Source: Candidatus Poribacteria bacterium
Lineage (GTDB): Bacteria; Poribacteria; WGA-4E; PCPOR2b
Length of the DNA: 64,000 bases
Direction of reading: 5' to 3'
Assembly: GCA_022826645.1 (NCBI GenBank)
Contig: JAJDUM010000007.1
Span: forward strand, 53,062-117,061
A program made the position numbers and the translations under genes. Shown piece after piece: positions 54,003 to 61,712 of the stretch (positions are counted from its first letter, which is position 1; each line of letters opens with the position of its first letter). The notes beneath the pieces were generated by a model. That model saw only the letters and a program-made list of their open reading frames with translations. It searched no databases and had not been told where the DNA came from.

Positions 54003-57000
54003 ATGATACAACAATTGAAGCAACGCAGTGGCCTGTTGTTAACCTTGGTTGCCGTTATGTGCATCGCTTCGGTGTTCGCCGAAGCTGCCACCCTCAACGT
54101 TGCGGTGATGGACGCCCAAACCGGTGAAAAACTGGACGGCATTTCCATTGCGATCACGTCCGAGGCCGGTACTTCTACTGAAGGTACCAGCGATGCGTCC
54201 GGCATGATTGAAGTTGCAGATCTGTCTGCAGGGGTCTATACGATTACCGCATCTGCCCCCGGTTATGCCGACAAGATGGTGGCAAACGTCGAAGTCGTCG
54301 CTGACGGCACAACATCGGTAGAGATTGCGCTTTCGTCAGAGATTATTGAACTCGATCAAGTGTCCGTTTCGGCTTCGCGTCGTCGGGAAAAGGTGCTTGA
54401 AGCACCAGCATCGGTCTCGGTAGTTTCCTCTACAGAAATCAAAGACCGCGTTGCACCAAGTGTTACCGAACACTTGAAGTCAGTGCGTGGGGTGGATGTT
54501 GTGAACACTGGATTGGGTTCGTCACACGTTGTCGTCCGTGGATTCAACAACGTGTTTTCAGGTTCACTGTTGGCGCTTGTTGACAATCGCATCGCGCGTA
54601 TTCCCTCGCTGCGGCTCAACGCCTATTCCCTCATTCCGACCTCAAGCGAGGATATCGAGCAGATTGAAGTCGTTTCAGGTCCCGGTTCGGCGCTGTACGG
54701 TCCAAATAGCGCCAACGGCGTCATGCACATCCTCACCCGTTCGCCGTTCACCTCTCAAGGAACAACCGTCAGTCTTGGCGGCGGTGAGCGCAGTATACTT
54801 ATGGGGTCGCTCCGACATGCCGGCGTTATCAATGAGACGGTTGGCTATAAGTTGTCAGGACGGTATTTCCAAGGGGATGATTGGGAAGAAGGGCGATCGT
54901 CAGAAGATCTCAACGGACCAGGAGAGCCAATCTTTGATACGTACCAAGGGAGTGGCGAATTCCGCCTTGATTATAAACCCAGCGATGATTTAACAACAAT
55001 TCTTGCTAGCGGTTTCACACAAACCACCGGCACCGAATTGACCGGTCTCGGTGCCGGTCAAGCCAAAGACTGGACCTACGGTTACGTACAAGGGCGGTTC
55101 ATTTACAAAGACCTCTTTGCACAAGCCTTCTGGAATCGTAGCGATGCCGGGGATACCTATACCCTGCGGGATAACTTGCCGGTCGTAGATAAGTCCGACC
55201 TATACGTCGGACAGATTCAACACGGTTACAGCCTCGGAGAGCGTCAACGCTTTACCTACGGTCTCGATCTGTTACTAACCCGCCCTGACACTGAGGGGAC
55301 AATCAATGGCCGCAATGAAGATAGCGACAACATCAATGAGATCGGCGCGTATTTGCAGTCGGAAACCAAACTGACTTCACAGTTAAAGCTCATCCTCGCC
55401 GGACGGGCTGACAGCCACAACCACCTCAACGATCCGGTCCTTTCACCGCGTGTCGCGCTTGCCTTCCAACCAAACGATGACCATAACGTGAGGCTCACCC
55501 TTAACCGTGCTTTCAGTACGCCTAGCGCCTCCAACCTGTTCCTTGACCGGCTAGCAGCTCCGGACGCCTACGGGTTAGGCAGCAATTTTGAACCAATATT
55601 AGGGTTCAGCCCTAATATTGATATACGGGCACAGGGTCCCGGCAGTGACACAGGATTGACCTTCAACAGGGATGCAGCTGGTCGTCCACTGTTTCGCTCA
55701 CCTTTCTCACCGGTGGCAAAACTTGCACCGGACGCATACCTTCCCCTTGATGACCCTATTGCTACCAACCTCATGTGGGGCATCGGACGAGGGGCGATCA
55801 TGGCTGGCGTGCAGCCAGTTTTTGAAGCCGCAGTGAAGCAAACCATACAGCAATCTTTCACGCCGCAGGCATTGCCTCAGGTTATTGCAGGACTGCCCCC
55901 AGAGACGCTTCAAGGCGTGGCAACACAAGCGATTTCAACGCTCCCACCGCAAGTGCTGCAAGGGTTACCGCCAGAATTCGCTCCATTGCTGCAACCGGGC
56001 GCGATCGCTGCACTGCCACCCGAACAGCTGCAACAGATAGTGCCACAAGTGCTTCAAGTGCTACCGCCGGAGGTAGTACAAGGTCTTGCAGCATCACTTG
56101 CAGCATCCACAGAGGAAGAAATTCTTACTGGATTTGCTAACCTCATCCCTGAGCAAGTAGATGGGGTCAAAAATGTTTTACGTACCGTTAATCCAGAGAC
56201 TGCCGAATTTGCTGATATCGAAGATGTCAACGATGTTGACCCGCTTAAGCCGACAATAACACAGACGTATGAATTCGGCTACAAAGGGATTCTCATGAAC
56301 AAGTTGGCTTTTTCCGCCGATGTCTATCACACAAAAATTAACGATTTCATCGGTCCCTTGGTCGTTGAGACTCCGAATGTGTTCTTGGATGCGGATTCGT
56401 TGGCCGCCTTCTTGGGACAGCACCTGACGGCAGCATTAAGCGACCCCAAAAATGCCACGCTGAATCAGGCATTGCTTGCTTTTGATGCACCTGCTCAGGG
56501 AGGTAACGGCAACGGTTCAGCTATTGATGAACTGACAAAGTTGTTCGTGGCTGGCACTGAGAACAACGGCCCCGCTTTCATCCCCTTTGGTACCGTAACG
56601 CCTAAGGAGGCAGCGGATCCAAATGCGGTCCTGTTGACCTATCGTAATTACGGTGACATCTCGCTCAACGGAATTGATGCTAGCATGACCTATTACCTCA
56701 ATCCGAGTTTGAGTATCGGCGGGAATTACTCGTTTGTCAGCAAGGACTTATTCGAGAACGAGCTCAACGACATCGCTCTGAACGCACCTATGAATAAGTT
56801 CGGTGCAAACGTTCAATACGTCAATGCCAATCTCGGATTGGGGGCAGGGGTCCGCATGAACTTTGTGGCCGGTTTCCCTGTGAATTCAGGGGTCTACATC
56901 GGTGAGGTCGAATCGTATTCTACGATTGACTTGAACGTGGGTTACGACATACCGTTCGCCACGGAGCCGCGCCTGTCGCTGACAGTGCAGAACCTGCTCG

Positions 57001-57077
57001 GCACGAAATATCAACCATTTATCGGTGCTCCAGAGATTGGCCGTCTGTCGCTGGTACGGCTAACCCAAACATTCTAG
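54003..57077 (+). CDS. TonB-dependent outer-membrane receptor with carboxypeptidase-regulatory-like domain
   Basis: Outer-membrane transporter of 1024 residues. A signal peptide (SGLLLTLVAVMCIASVFAEA) precedes a carboxypeptidase-regulatory-like domain (28-115). The plug (about 120-240) includes VSASRRREKVLEAPASV, DVVNTGLGSSHVVVRG and GPGSALYGPNSANGVM. The barrel ends in the usual aromatic residue (LTQTF). Unusually, an extracellular region (about 612-725) contains repeated LPPE/LPPQ units (LPPETLQG, LPPQVLQG, LPPEFAPL, LPPEQLQQ, LPPEVVQG). The substrate is unknown; siderophores, vitamins and carbohydrates are the usual choices. GGGGAGGT precedes the ATG. Confidence 0.92.
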   Translation: MIQQLKQRSGLLLTLVAVMCIASVFAEAATLNVAVMDAQTGEKLDGISIAITSEAGTSTEGTSDASGMIEVADLSAGVYTITASAPGYADKMVANVEVVADGTTSVEIALSSEIIELDQVSVSASRRREKVLEAPASVSVVSSTEIKDRVAPSVTEHLKSVRGVDVVNTGLGSSHVVVRGFNNVFSGSLLALVDNRIARIPSLRLNAYSLIPTSSEDIEQIEVVSGPGSALYGPNSANGVMHILTRSPFTSQGTTVSLGGGERSILMGSLRHAGVINETVGYKLSGRYFQGDDWEEGRSSEDLNGPGEPIFDTYQGSGEFRLDYKPSDDLTTILASGFTQTTGTELTGLGAGQAKDWTYGYVQGRFIYKDLFAQAFWNRSDAGDTYTLRDNLPVVDKSDLYVGQIQHGYSLGERQRFTYGLDLLLTRPDTEGTINGRNEDSDNINEIGAYLQSETKLTSQLKLILAGRADSHNHLNDPVLSPRVALAFQPNDDHNVRLTLNRAFSTPSASNLFLDRLAAPDAYGLGSNFEPILGFSPNIDIRAQGPGSDTGLTFNRDAAGRPLFRSPFSPVAKLAPDAYLPLDDPIATNLMWGIGRGAIMAGVQPVFEAAVKQTIQQSFTPQALPQVIAGLPPETLQGVATQAISTLPPQVLQGLPPEFAPLLQPGAIAALPPEQLQQIVPQVLQVLPPEVVQGLAASLAASTEEEILTGFANLIPEQVDGVKNVLRTVNPETAEFADIEDVNDVDPLKPTITQTYEFGYKGILMNKLAFSADVYHTKINDFIGPLVVETPNVFLDADSLAAFLGQHLTAALSDPKNATLNQALLAFDAPAQGGNGNGSAIDELTKLFVAGTENNGPAFIPFGTVTPKEAADPNAVLLTYRNYGDISLNGIDASMTYYLNPSLSIGGNYSFVSKDLFENELNDIALNAPMNKFGANVQYVNANLGLGAGVRMNFVAGFPVNSGVYIGEVESYSTIDLNVGYDIPFATEPRLSLTVQNLLGTKYQPFIGAPEIGRLSLVRLTQTF
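55594..55620. repeat. Perfect 11-base palindrome inside the receptor gene
   Basis: CAATATTAGGG and CCCTAATATTG form a perfect 11-base stem with a five-base loop, TTCAG. It lies in coding DNA for FEPILGFSPNIDI. Confidence 0.8.
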
Positions 57078-57086
57078 CTTCATAGT

Positions 57087-57109
57087 AGGTCGGGCATCCT
57101 GCCCGACCT
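57087..57109. repeat. Palindrome of the AGGTCGGGCA family
   Basis: AGGTCGGGCA and TGCCCGACCT form a perfect 10-base stem with a 3-base loop. No T-tract follows. A related string with a 45-base insert is at 60298-60361 and a degenerate one near 61495. Confidence 0.75.
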
Positions 57110-57132
57110 CAACAATCCGGCGCGATTAATTC

Positions 57133-57160
57133 GTAGGGGACGCAGATCTGCGTTCCCTAC
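57133..57160. repeat. Palindrome of the GGAACGCA family, second copy
   Basis: GTAGGGGACGCA and TGCGTTCCCTAC form a 12-base inverted repeat with one mismatch around GATC. It is related to the copy at 19466-19496. Confidence 0.75.
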
Positions 57161-57173
57161 CCAGAATCCAAAC

Positions 57174-57232
57174 AAAACGCCCTGATATCACAACGCATCG
57201 AACCCGCGACGGTTGAATCAGGGCGTTTTTTT
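57174..57232 (+). terminator. Bidirectional rho-independent terminator
   Basis: AAAACGCCCTGAT and ATCAGGGCGTTTT form a perfect 13-base stem with a ~30-base loop and a run of seven Ts. On the minus strand the A/T ends also provide four Ts. It lies between the convergent receptor and glycosidase-like genes. Confidence 0.8.
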
Positions 57233-57241
57233 GTGCCGCAT

Positions 57242-58864
57242 TTAAAGATTGCTGTCGAGTTGTAGTGCGAGCCAGTAGGGATAGGTCTCAGCCCGGTACA
57301 CCAGCTCAAGATTCACCTTCCGGACTTCGCTCGGTTGCGCCACAACCCCCGGAGGCTTCCTGCTGGATGGCTGGAGTGTGAAAGTCAGTGTATTACGTCC
57401 TTTTCTTAACAACTCCGGCGGGATCGCTGCCTCTATATGACAACCGGGCTTGTCCTCCGGATGGTCTGTGACCGTAAGGGGCGTTGTGATGGATTGTTCG
57501 GGTGCCACAGCGACCTCCTGACCATTGACTTGCAACTCAATATCGTCCGGCGTCATTAGTTCCGTGATATTGAGGAGCAATCTGGCGCGCACCGACTGAC
57601 CCCCAGCGAGCGTAGCCGCAAGGTCATCGGGAACGTCAATCTCCATTTCAGCCTTGCCTGCTTTGTTTTGATATCCCAACACTAACGGTAGAGCTAGCTG
57701 GTAAACATAGACCCTGTTGGCATAACGGAGGCGTTCTGGATCTCCTAATTCCCGGTAAACCTCCCACTGCAGCTCAAAAAAACGGATCACATAGTCATAG
57801 AAGAAAATACCATCCGCTCCCTGTTCATAAAGCCGGTGGGCAATCCCGCGGTGCTCGAGATACTGCGTCAGGTGCGCAGGATAGCCATTTATCAATCCAC
57901 CGCGACGGAACTTGAAAAACCCGGGTTTACCCGCTCCTGCCACGAGACGGCAATCTGTCCCCTCGACCGTCCGGCGCCATGCCGAGATATCCATCTCATA
58001 AAGGCTAATTGTGCGGCAATGTGCGATCAGTATGTCCAGCAACCCCTCCCGGGTCCAGCTGTATATATCCAACCCCTCGGCAAAATGGCAATGAATATCG
58101 TCTTCCGGACTTTCGCGTACATCCTGTCTTCCTGCCTCAGGAGTCAACTCCAGCCCTTTCTCCTTCCAGATTGAGTCCCGTGAGTATAATTGCGCCGACA
58201 GACCAAGATGTTTCCCCTTCTTTTCGCCTACCTCGTCCAGCATTGTCCGAACATCCCGCACATGTTGATTCATGATCTCGCGCCCTTGATCCGCTTCCTC
58301 TGTATTGAAGTACGGAGCGATGCGGGTGTAGTCCAGGTCAATACCGTCAATATCGTAATTCTCCGCAACCTCACGCAAGAATGCCAAATTCTGTGCAGCA
58401 ATCTCCGGCTTATTCCAATCGTACGTCGGCGACACTTGGGCATCGCGCTTCGATTTTAGCCGTAGCTGTGGGTTCTCTCTGTAGAATTGGGTTTGATACC
58501 TGTCGAATTCGAGTATCCGGTACGTATGATGACCGTCGTTCATCCGGCGGCTACCCCAAGCCTGAATGCCGCAACGGTGACACTCGTCAACAAAGACAGC
58601 CATAGGGTCCATCCCAGCTTCGACCCAAGCTTGCTGCGTTTCCCACATTTCGAGGACATCGGACTTCTGGAAAGCCCTTACCACGCCGAGACACCGCTGC
58701 AGGATTCCTACATGCGACCCCTCAAAGCACTGAACGAGAGACCGAATTTGCCGTTCAGCTTGGTCAGGGCTACAGGGAGTCTCCCCCGCATCATACGTCA
58801 TGATAAGCCGCTGGCGCTCCCGCAAGGGCGTTGTCTCTGAAGCAAATAGCTCTTGGTGTAACAT
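57242..58864 (-). CDS. Putative glycoside hydrolase-like (GHL10-type) barrel protein
   Basis: Cytoplasmic protein of 540 residues without a signal peptide. The barrel part shows WVEAGMDPMAVFVDECHRCGI, AWGSRRMNDGHH, and the strand YDIDGIDLDYTRIAPYF, in which acidic residues end a strand as in glycosidase active sites. GADGIFFYDYVIRFF is near the end of the barrel. A C-terminal beta-sandwich (about 430-540) follows. This resembles the GHL10 group of proposed glycosidases. Substrate unknown. The ATG at 58864 has AGAGGAGG before it. The longer frame to 58906 has no such site. Confidence 0.7.
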   Translation of the reverse strand: MLHQELFASETTPLRERQRLIMTYDAGETPCSPDQAERQIRSLVQCFEGSHVGILQRCLGVVRAFQKSDVLEMWETQQAWVEAGMDPMAVFVDECHRCGIQAWGSRRMNDGHHTYRILEFDRYQTQFYRENPQLRLKSKRDAQVSPTYDWNKPEIAAQNLAFLREVAENYDIDGIDLDYTRIAPYFNTEEADQGREIMNQHVRDVRTMLDEVGEKKGKHLGLSAQLYSRDSIWKEKGLELTPEAGRQDVRESPEDDIHCHFAEGLDIYSWTREGLLDILIAHCRTISLYEMDISAWRRTVEGTDCRLVAGAGKPGFFKFRRGGLINGYPAHLTQYLEHRGIAHRLYEQGADGIFFYDYVIRFFELQWEVYRELGDPERLRYANRVYVYQLALPLVLGYQNKAGKAEMEIDVPDDLAATLAGGQSVRARLLLNITELMTPDDIELQVNGQEVAVAPEQSITTPLTVTDHPEDKPGCHIEAAIPPELLRKGRNTLTFTLQPSSRKPPGVVAQPSEVRKVNLELVYRAETYPYWLALQLDSNL

Positions 58865-58892
58865 GGCTGCCTCCTCTACACATTCAGACACT

Positions 58893-58991
58893 GTGAAACC
58901 CAACACTTACGTTTCACTGCCTGTCCCGACTTGTCCGGGTGTCACATCTCACATCATTTCAATGAACCGATGAACTAATGTACCAATGAGC
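58893..58991. repeat. GTGAAACCCAACA string and AATGAAC-type repeat
   Basis: GTGAAACCCAACA near 58893 and inverted TTTCAC nearby match strings at 19291 and 60221. At 58961-58991 AATGAAC-type units run up to the end of the PhyH gene. Confidence 0.55.
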
Positions 58992-59821
58992 TATCCGACA
59001 GCTGGAAATCCACTCCCCACAAGCGGCTCACCGCTATTGACCTCGATGGTCGGGACGAGGCAATGGGCGGACGCCTGTGCATCGTTGAAACAGACCCCTT
59101 GAGCGTAGTAGATGATTACAAAGGCGCGACGTTGCCTATTCGTCGTGTTCTGTGGTGTTGCATGGAAATTTAGACAATGGTGAAACATACATTCACCCGT
59201 TGAAAGTTCCACAGGTACGCCGAAACTGGCAGGACGTGCCTCTATTCTTGCTCGTTCAGTCTTAAAGGTCGGATCTTTTGCTGCCGCCGCTTCCTCTCTC
59301 TTTTTCGCTTCGGGAAAGAAGCGCGAATCTCTATGGCTGCCGGGAACCACGTGCATACAACCATTCTCCACAGTTGCATCGTCAAGCGCAAGCCAACAGC
59401 TCAGAATGCGTGGTTCGGAAAGGGGCCAGCCGTAGAAATCCTGATGGAACCTAAAATGACCATTATCCTGTGGCGGTTTGGAGATGATGTGATCATGCCA
59501 CAAACGGACCTCCGGCGTCTGCAAGAGCGTTTTAGCGATGCCAGTTATCAAGGGATACCGGACCGTTTTCTCATATTCCGCATCTCGCTTCCACATGTTG
59601 ACATACTGGGTGAGGACGCGCGGTTCGTCCTCGACTTCTTTGATTTTACGGCGGTGCCCTACGCTGAACTCAGGCGATGAATCATCCCCTCCCGCTAATT
59701 CATAATCAACAATACGATCTAACCCGTTGATAAGTGATTCGACCTCACTTCGTTCTAAAACCTTTCCGTATTTCAGATAACCGTTCTCATCGAAAAATTG
59801 TGCTTGTTCCTTGCTAACCAT
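58991..59821 (-). CDS. Phytanoyl-CoA dioxygenase family protein (PhyH copy 5)
   Basis: Fe(II)/2-oxoglutarate oxygenase of 276 residues. The HxD is in FRFHQDFYGWP (His126, Asp128), the distal His is in LNFHATPQN (His220), and Arg residues in NRQRRAF are placed to bind 2-oxoglutarate. CMHVVPGSHRDS is the family loop. GGAGG precedes the ATG at 59821. It lies about 125 bases upstream of the GHL10-like gene on the same strand and may be co-transcribed with it. Confidence 0.9.
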   Translation of the reverse strand: MVSKEQAQFFDENGYLKYGKVLERSEVESLINGLDRIVDYELAGGDDSSPEFSVGHRRKIKEVEDEPRVLTQYVNMWKRDAEYEKTVRYPLITGIAKTLLQTPEVRLWHDHIISKPPQDNGHFRFHQDFYGWPLSEPRILSCWLALDDATVENGCMHVVPGSHRDSRFFPEAKKREEAAAAKDPTFKTERARIEARPASFGVPVELSTGECMFHHCLNFHATPQNTTNRQRRAFVIIYYAQGVCFNDAQASAHCLVPTIEVNSGEPLVGSGFPAVG

Positions 59822-60157
59822 TTTTTCCTCCGCCGGCTATTTTCTAATGCTGCTAATACATTGATAAGATGAGCATCTCTGCCGCAGTTCGCCGATTGTA
59901 TCACACTTCTCACAAACTGTAAATATCGAACACGGTAGCGGGCAAATCGTCTGTAGGTCGATTTCCGTTAATCGACATTTCCACCCAGATTCAGCTAAGC
60001 GATCCACACGTGCGCAACTGAACTTTTGCAAAAAGTGTTAGATTTTGTTAGATTTTGTCAGAAAATTGTGGATAACTCACCAATTAACCTACCCCTAGCG
60101 AGAACTATACAGCTATCAACTCCCGTGGGAGTGGGCTTACCCAGCCCTAAAATGCTC

Positions 60158-60181
60158 CTGCTGGATTGACAAATCCAGCAG
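60158..60181 (+). terminator. Strong hairpin, terminator-like
   Basis: A perfect 10-base stem with tetraloop GACA is followed by ATTTT on the plus strand. No gene ends just upstream on that strand, so it may belong to an unannotated RNA or act as an isolated palindrome. Confidence 0.4.
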
Positions 60182-60295
60182 ATTTTCACGCGAGCACGTA
60201 GCCTGAGTTGAACAGGAACTGTGAAACCCAACATGATCGTCCCAACCAATTCTCGCTTCCACCGAGCGATATGCCTGTCAAAACGCAACCTCCCC

Positions 60296-60361
60296 GTAGG
60301 TCGGGCATCCCCGGTCACGCTTGGTCTCGGTACGGACAAATCCTCTCGGACTTGCCCGACT
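60296..60361. repeat. AGGTCGGGCA-family repeat with insert
   Basis: AGGTCGGGCA (60298-60307) and TGCCCGACT (60353-60361) flank 45 bases. The ends match the compact palindrome at 57087-57109. Confidence 0.6.
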
Positions 60362-60442
60362 GTATCCCCAGCGGGGCGACATGTGGCAACCGTAGGAGCG
60401 TATCCCTGTAGTTTCGCCCTTCATTTTCACGCACACCAACGT

Positions 60443-60471
60443 TTGACAATTTACCGGGGGTAACATATAAT
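60443..60471 (+). promoter_or_regulatory. Perfect consensus sigma-70 promoter
   Basis: TTGACA and TATAAT, both exact consensus, are separated by exactly 17 bases. The epimerase gene starts 86 bases downstream of the -10 box. This is the strongest promoter-like sequence I see in the window. Confidence 0.75.
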
Positions 60472-60556
60472 GAAATAGACTGACAGGAACAAGCTAAAGT
60501 TGATTGAGTCCGGGTTTACGCCTGTCGAAAATATACTGTAATTGTGGAGGAAAATC

Positions 60557-61318
60557 ATGGCAGAGAAAAAAGTACTCGTCACCGGGATGAGTGGATTAAT
60601 TGGTGGCCTCGTGCGAGAACGCATAGAGGGCAAGTGTATCTTGAGCGCGCTGAATCGCCGCCCAGTAGAGGGAATTGAAACCCATCAAGCCGATATCGCA
60701 GATTTAGAGGCCATCCGGCCCGCTTTTGAGGGGATTGATGTCGTTGTGCATCTGGCTGCGATGGCACAACCGGCGGGCATGACTTGGGAAGAATTGTTAA
60801 ATGCGAATATCATAGGATGCTACAACGTCTTTGAGGCATCACGGCAGGCAGGTGTGAAGCGGATTGTCTTTGCCAGCAGTGGGGCGACCGTCAGAAATTG
60901 GGATCGGGTGTTTCCCTACAATGCAATCGTTGCAGGACGTTACGATGAAGTCCCTGAAACTTGGAAGAAAGTGGACCACAACACGCCAGTATGGCCCGGC
61001 GGGCTTTACGGATGTACCAAAGTTTTTGGCGAAGCGTTGGCGAGGCATTTTACGGACACTTGTGACATCTCGATAATCAGTCTACGCATCGGGGCGGTCA
61101 CCCGTGAAAATCGTCCAACAGAGCCACGTGGTTTCTCTGTTTGGTGCAGCCAACGGGATGTCGCACAGATGATCGAAAAGTGCATTGAAGCCCCTGACAG
61201 CGTGAAGTTCGATATCTTCGAAGTCGTGTCCGACAACAAATGGGCTTACCGCGATATTTCACACGCCCGTGAGGTGGTTGGATACGAGCCGGAGGACGCA
61301 GCCGAAGACTATCGCTAA
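60557..61318 (+). CDS. NAD-dependent epimerase/dehydratase (extended SDR)
   Basis: Cytoplasmic NAD-dependent enzyme of 253 residues. The Rossmann motif is VTGMSGLIGG (8-17); DVVVHLAAMAQP is the second block; the catalytic YxxxK is Tyr151-Lys155 in GLYGCTKVFGE. It is short for the class and resembles uronate dehydrogenases. GGAGG precedes the ATG at 60557; an in-frame TTG upstream is unlikely. A consensus promoter lies upstream. If it is a uronate dehydrogenase it would feed sugar-acid breakdown, which is inference. Confidence 0.85.
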   Translation: MAEKKVLVTGMSGLIGGLVRERIEGKCILSALNRRPVEGIETHQADIADLEAIRPAFEGIDVVVHLAAMAQPAGMTWEELLNANIIGCYNVFEASRQAGVKRIVFASSGATVRNWDRVFPYNAIVAGRYDEVPETWKKVDHNTPVWPGGLYGCTKVFGEALARHFTDTCDISIISLRIGAVTRENRPTEPRGFSVWCSQRDVAQMIEKCIEAPDSVKFDIFEVVSDNKWAYRDISHAREVVGYEPEDAAEDYR

Positions 61319-61429
61319 TAACAAGGTGAGATGCCAAAACTAAACGAGGAGAGCAGGAGGGGATTGAGAAGGCAAAGATGCAAGGGCGCGAGGAAGGAAG
61401 TTCAGTGGACCAATAGACTAACATAACTC

Positions 61430-61570
61430 TAGCGGGGCGACGTGTGTCAAAGTAATAGGCATACGCCGTATGCCGTAATCTGTACACATGCTGACAGGTG
61501 GGACATCTTGCCCGGCTTCAACGCTCCATAGAGTTTAATCGGTCGAGCGCGTGGATCTGCATTTCATCGG
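61430..61570. repeat. Composite of dispersed palindromes
   Basis: In the 394-base gap 61319-61712 no gene is seen. GCGGGGCGACGTGTG (61434) is followed by the perfect palindrome GGCATACGCCGTATGCC (61458-61474), also seen near 25944. The stretch 61490-61567 is a degraded relative of 57085-57160 in the same order. AATGAAC-type units occur at 61640-61667. Confidence 0.65.
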
Positions 61571-61712
61571 TGTGATACGAGATTTTACGGTTTCTATCCT
61601 GAAAATCCTTGAATCCTGAGTATCCTGATTCAGACAAAAATTCATTAGTTTAATGACCTAATGAATTCAACACTCACGTATCACGTTATTTCAATACGCG
61701 AATGAACTGCTC

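Larger units (their letters stand above)
59822..60556. other. 735-base non-coding region rich in hairpins and repeats
   Basis: No gene seen. Features are a 7-base stem GTCGATT/AATCGAC (59957-59976), tandem TTAGATTTTG units (60038-60057), a perfect 10-base stem CTGCTGGATT/AATCCAGCAG with tetraloop GACA followed by ATTTT (60158-60181), GTGAAACCCAACA (60221), and a GTCGGGCA/TGCCCGAC pair with a 45-base insert (60298-60361). GCGGGGCGACATGTG at 60373 recurs near 61434. Confidence 0.6.

Noticed and set aside
57087..57109. Terminator directly behind the receptor stop
   Set aside because: It has a strong stem but no T-tract and related copies elsewhere; the real terminator is at 57174-57232.
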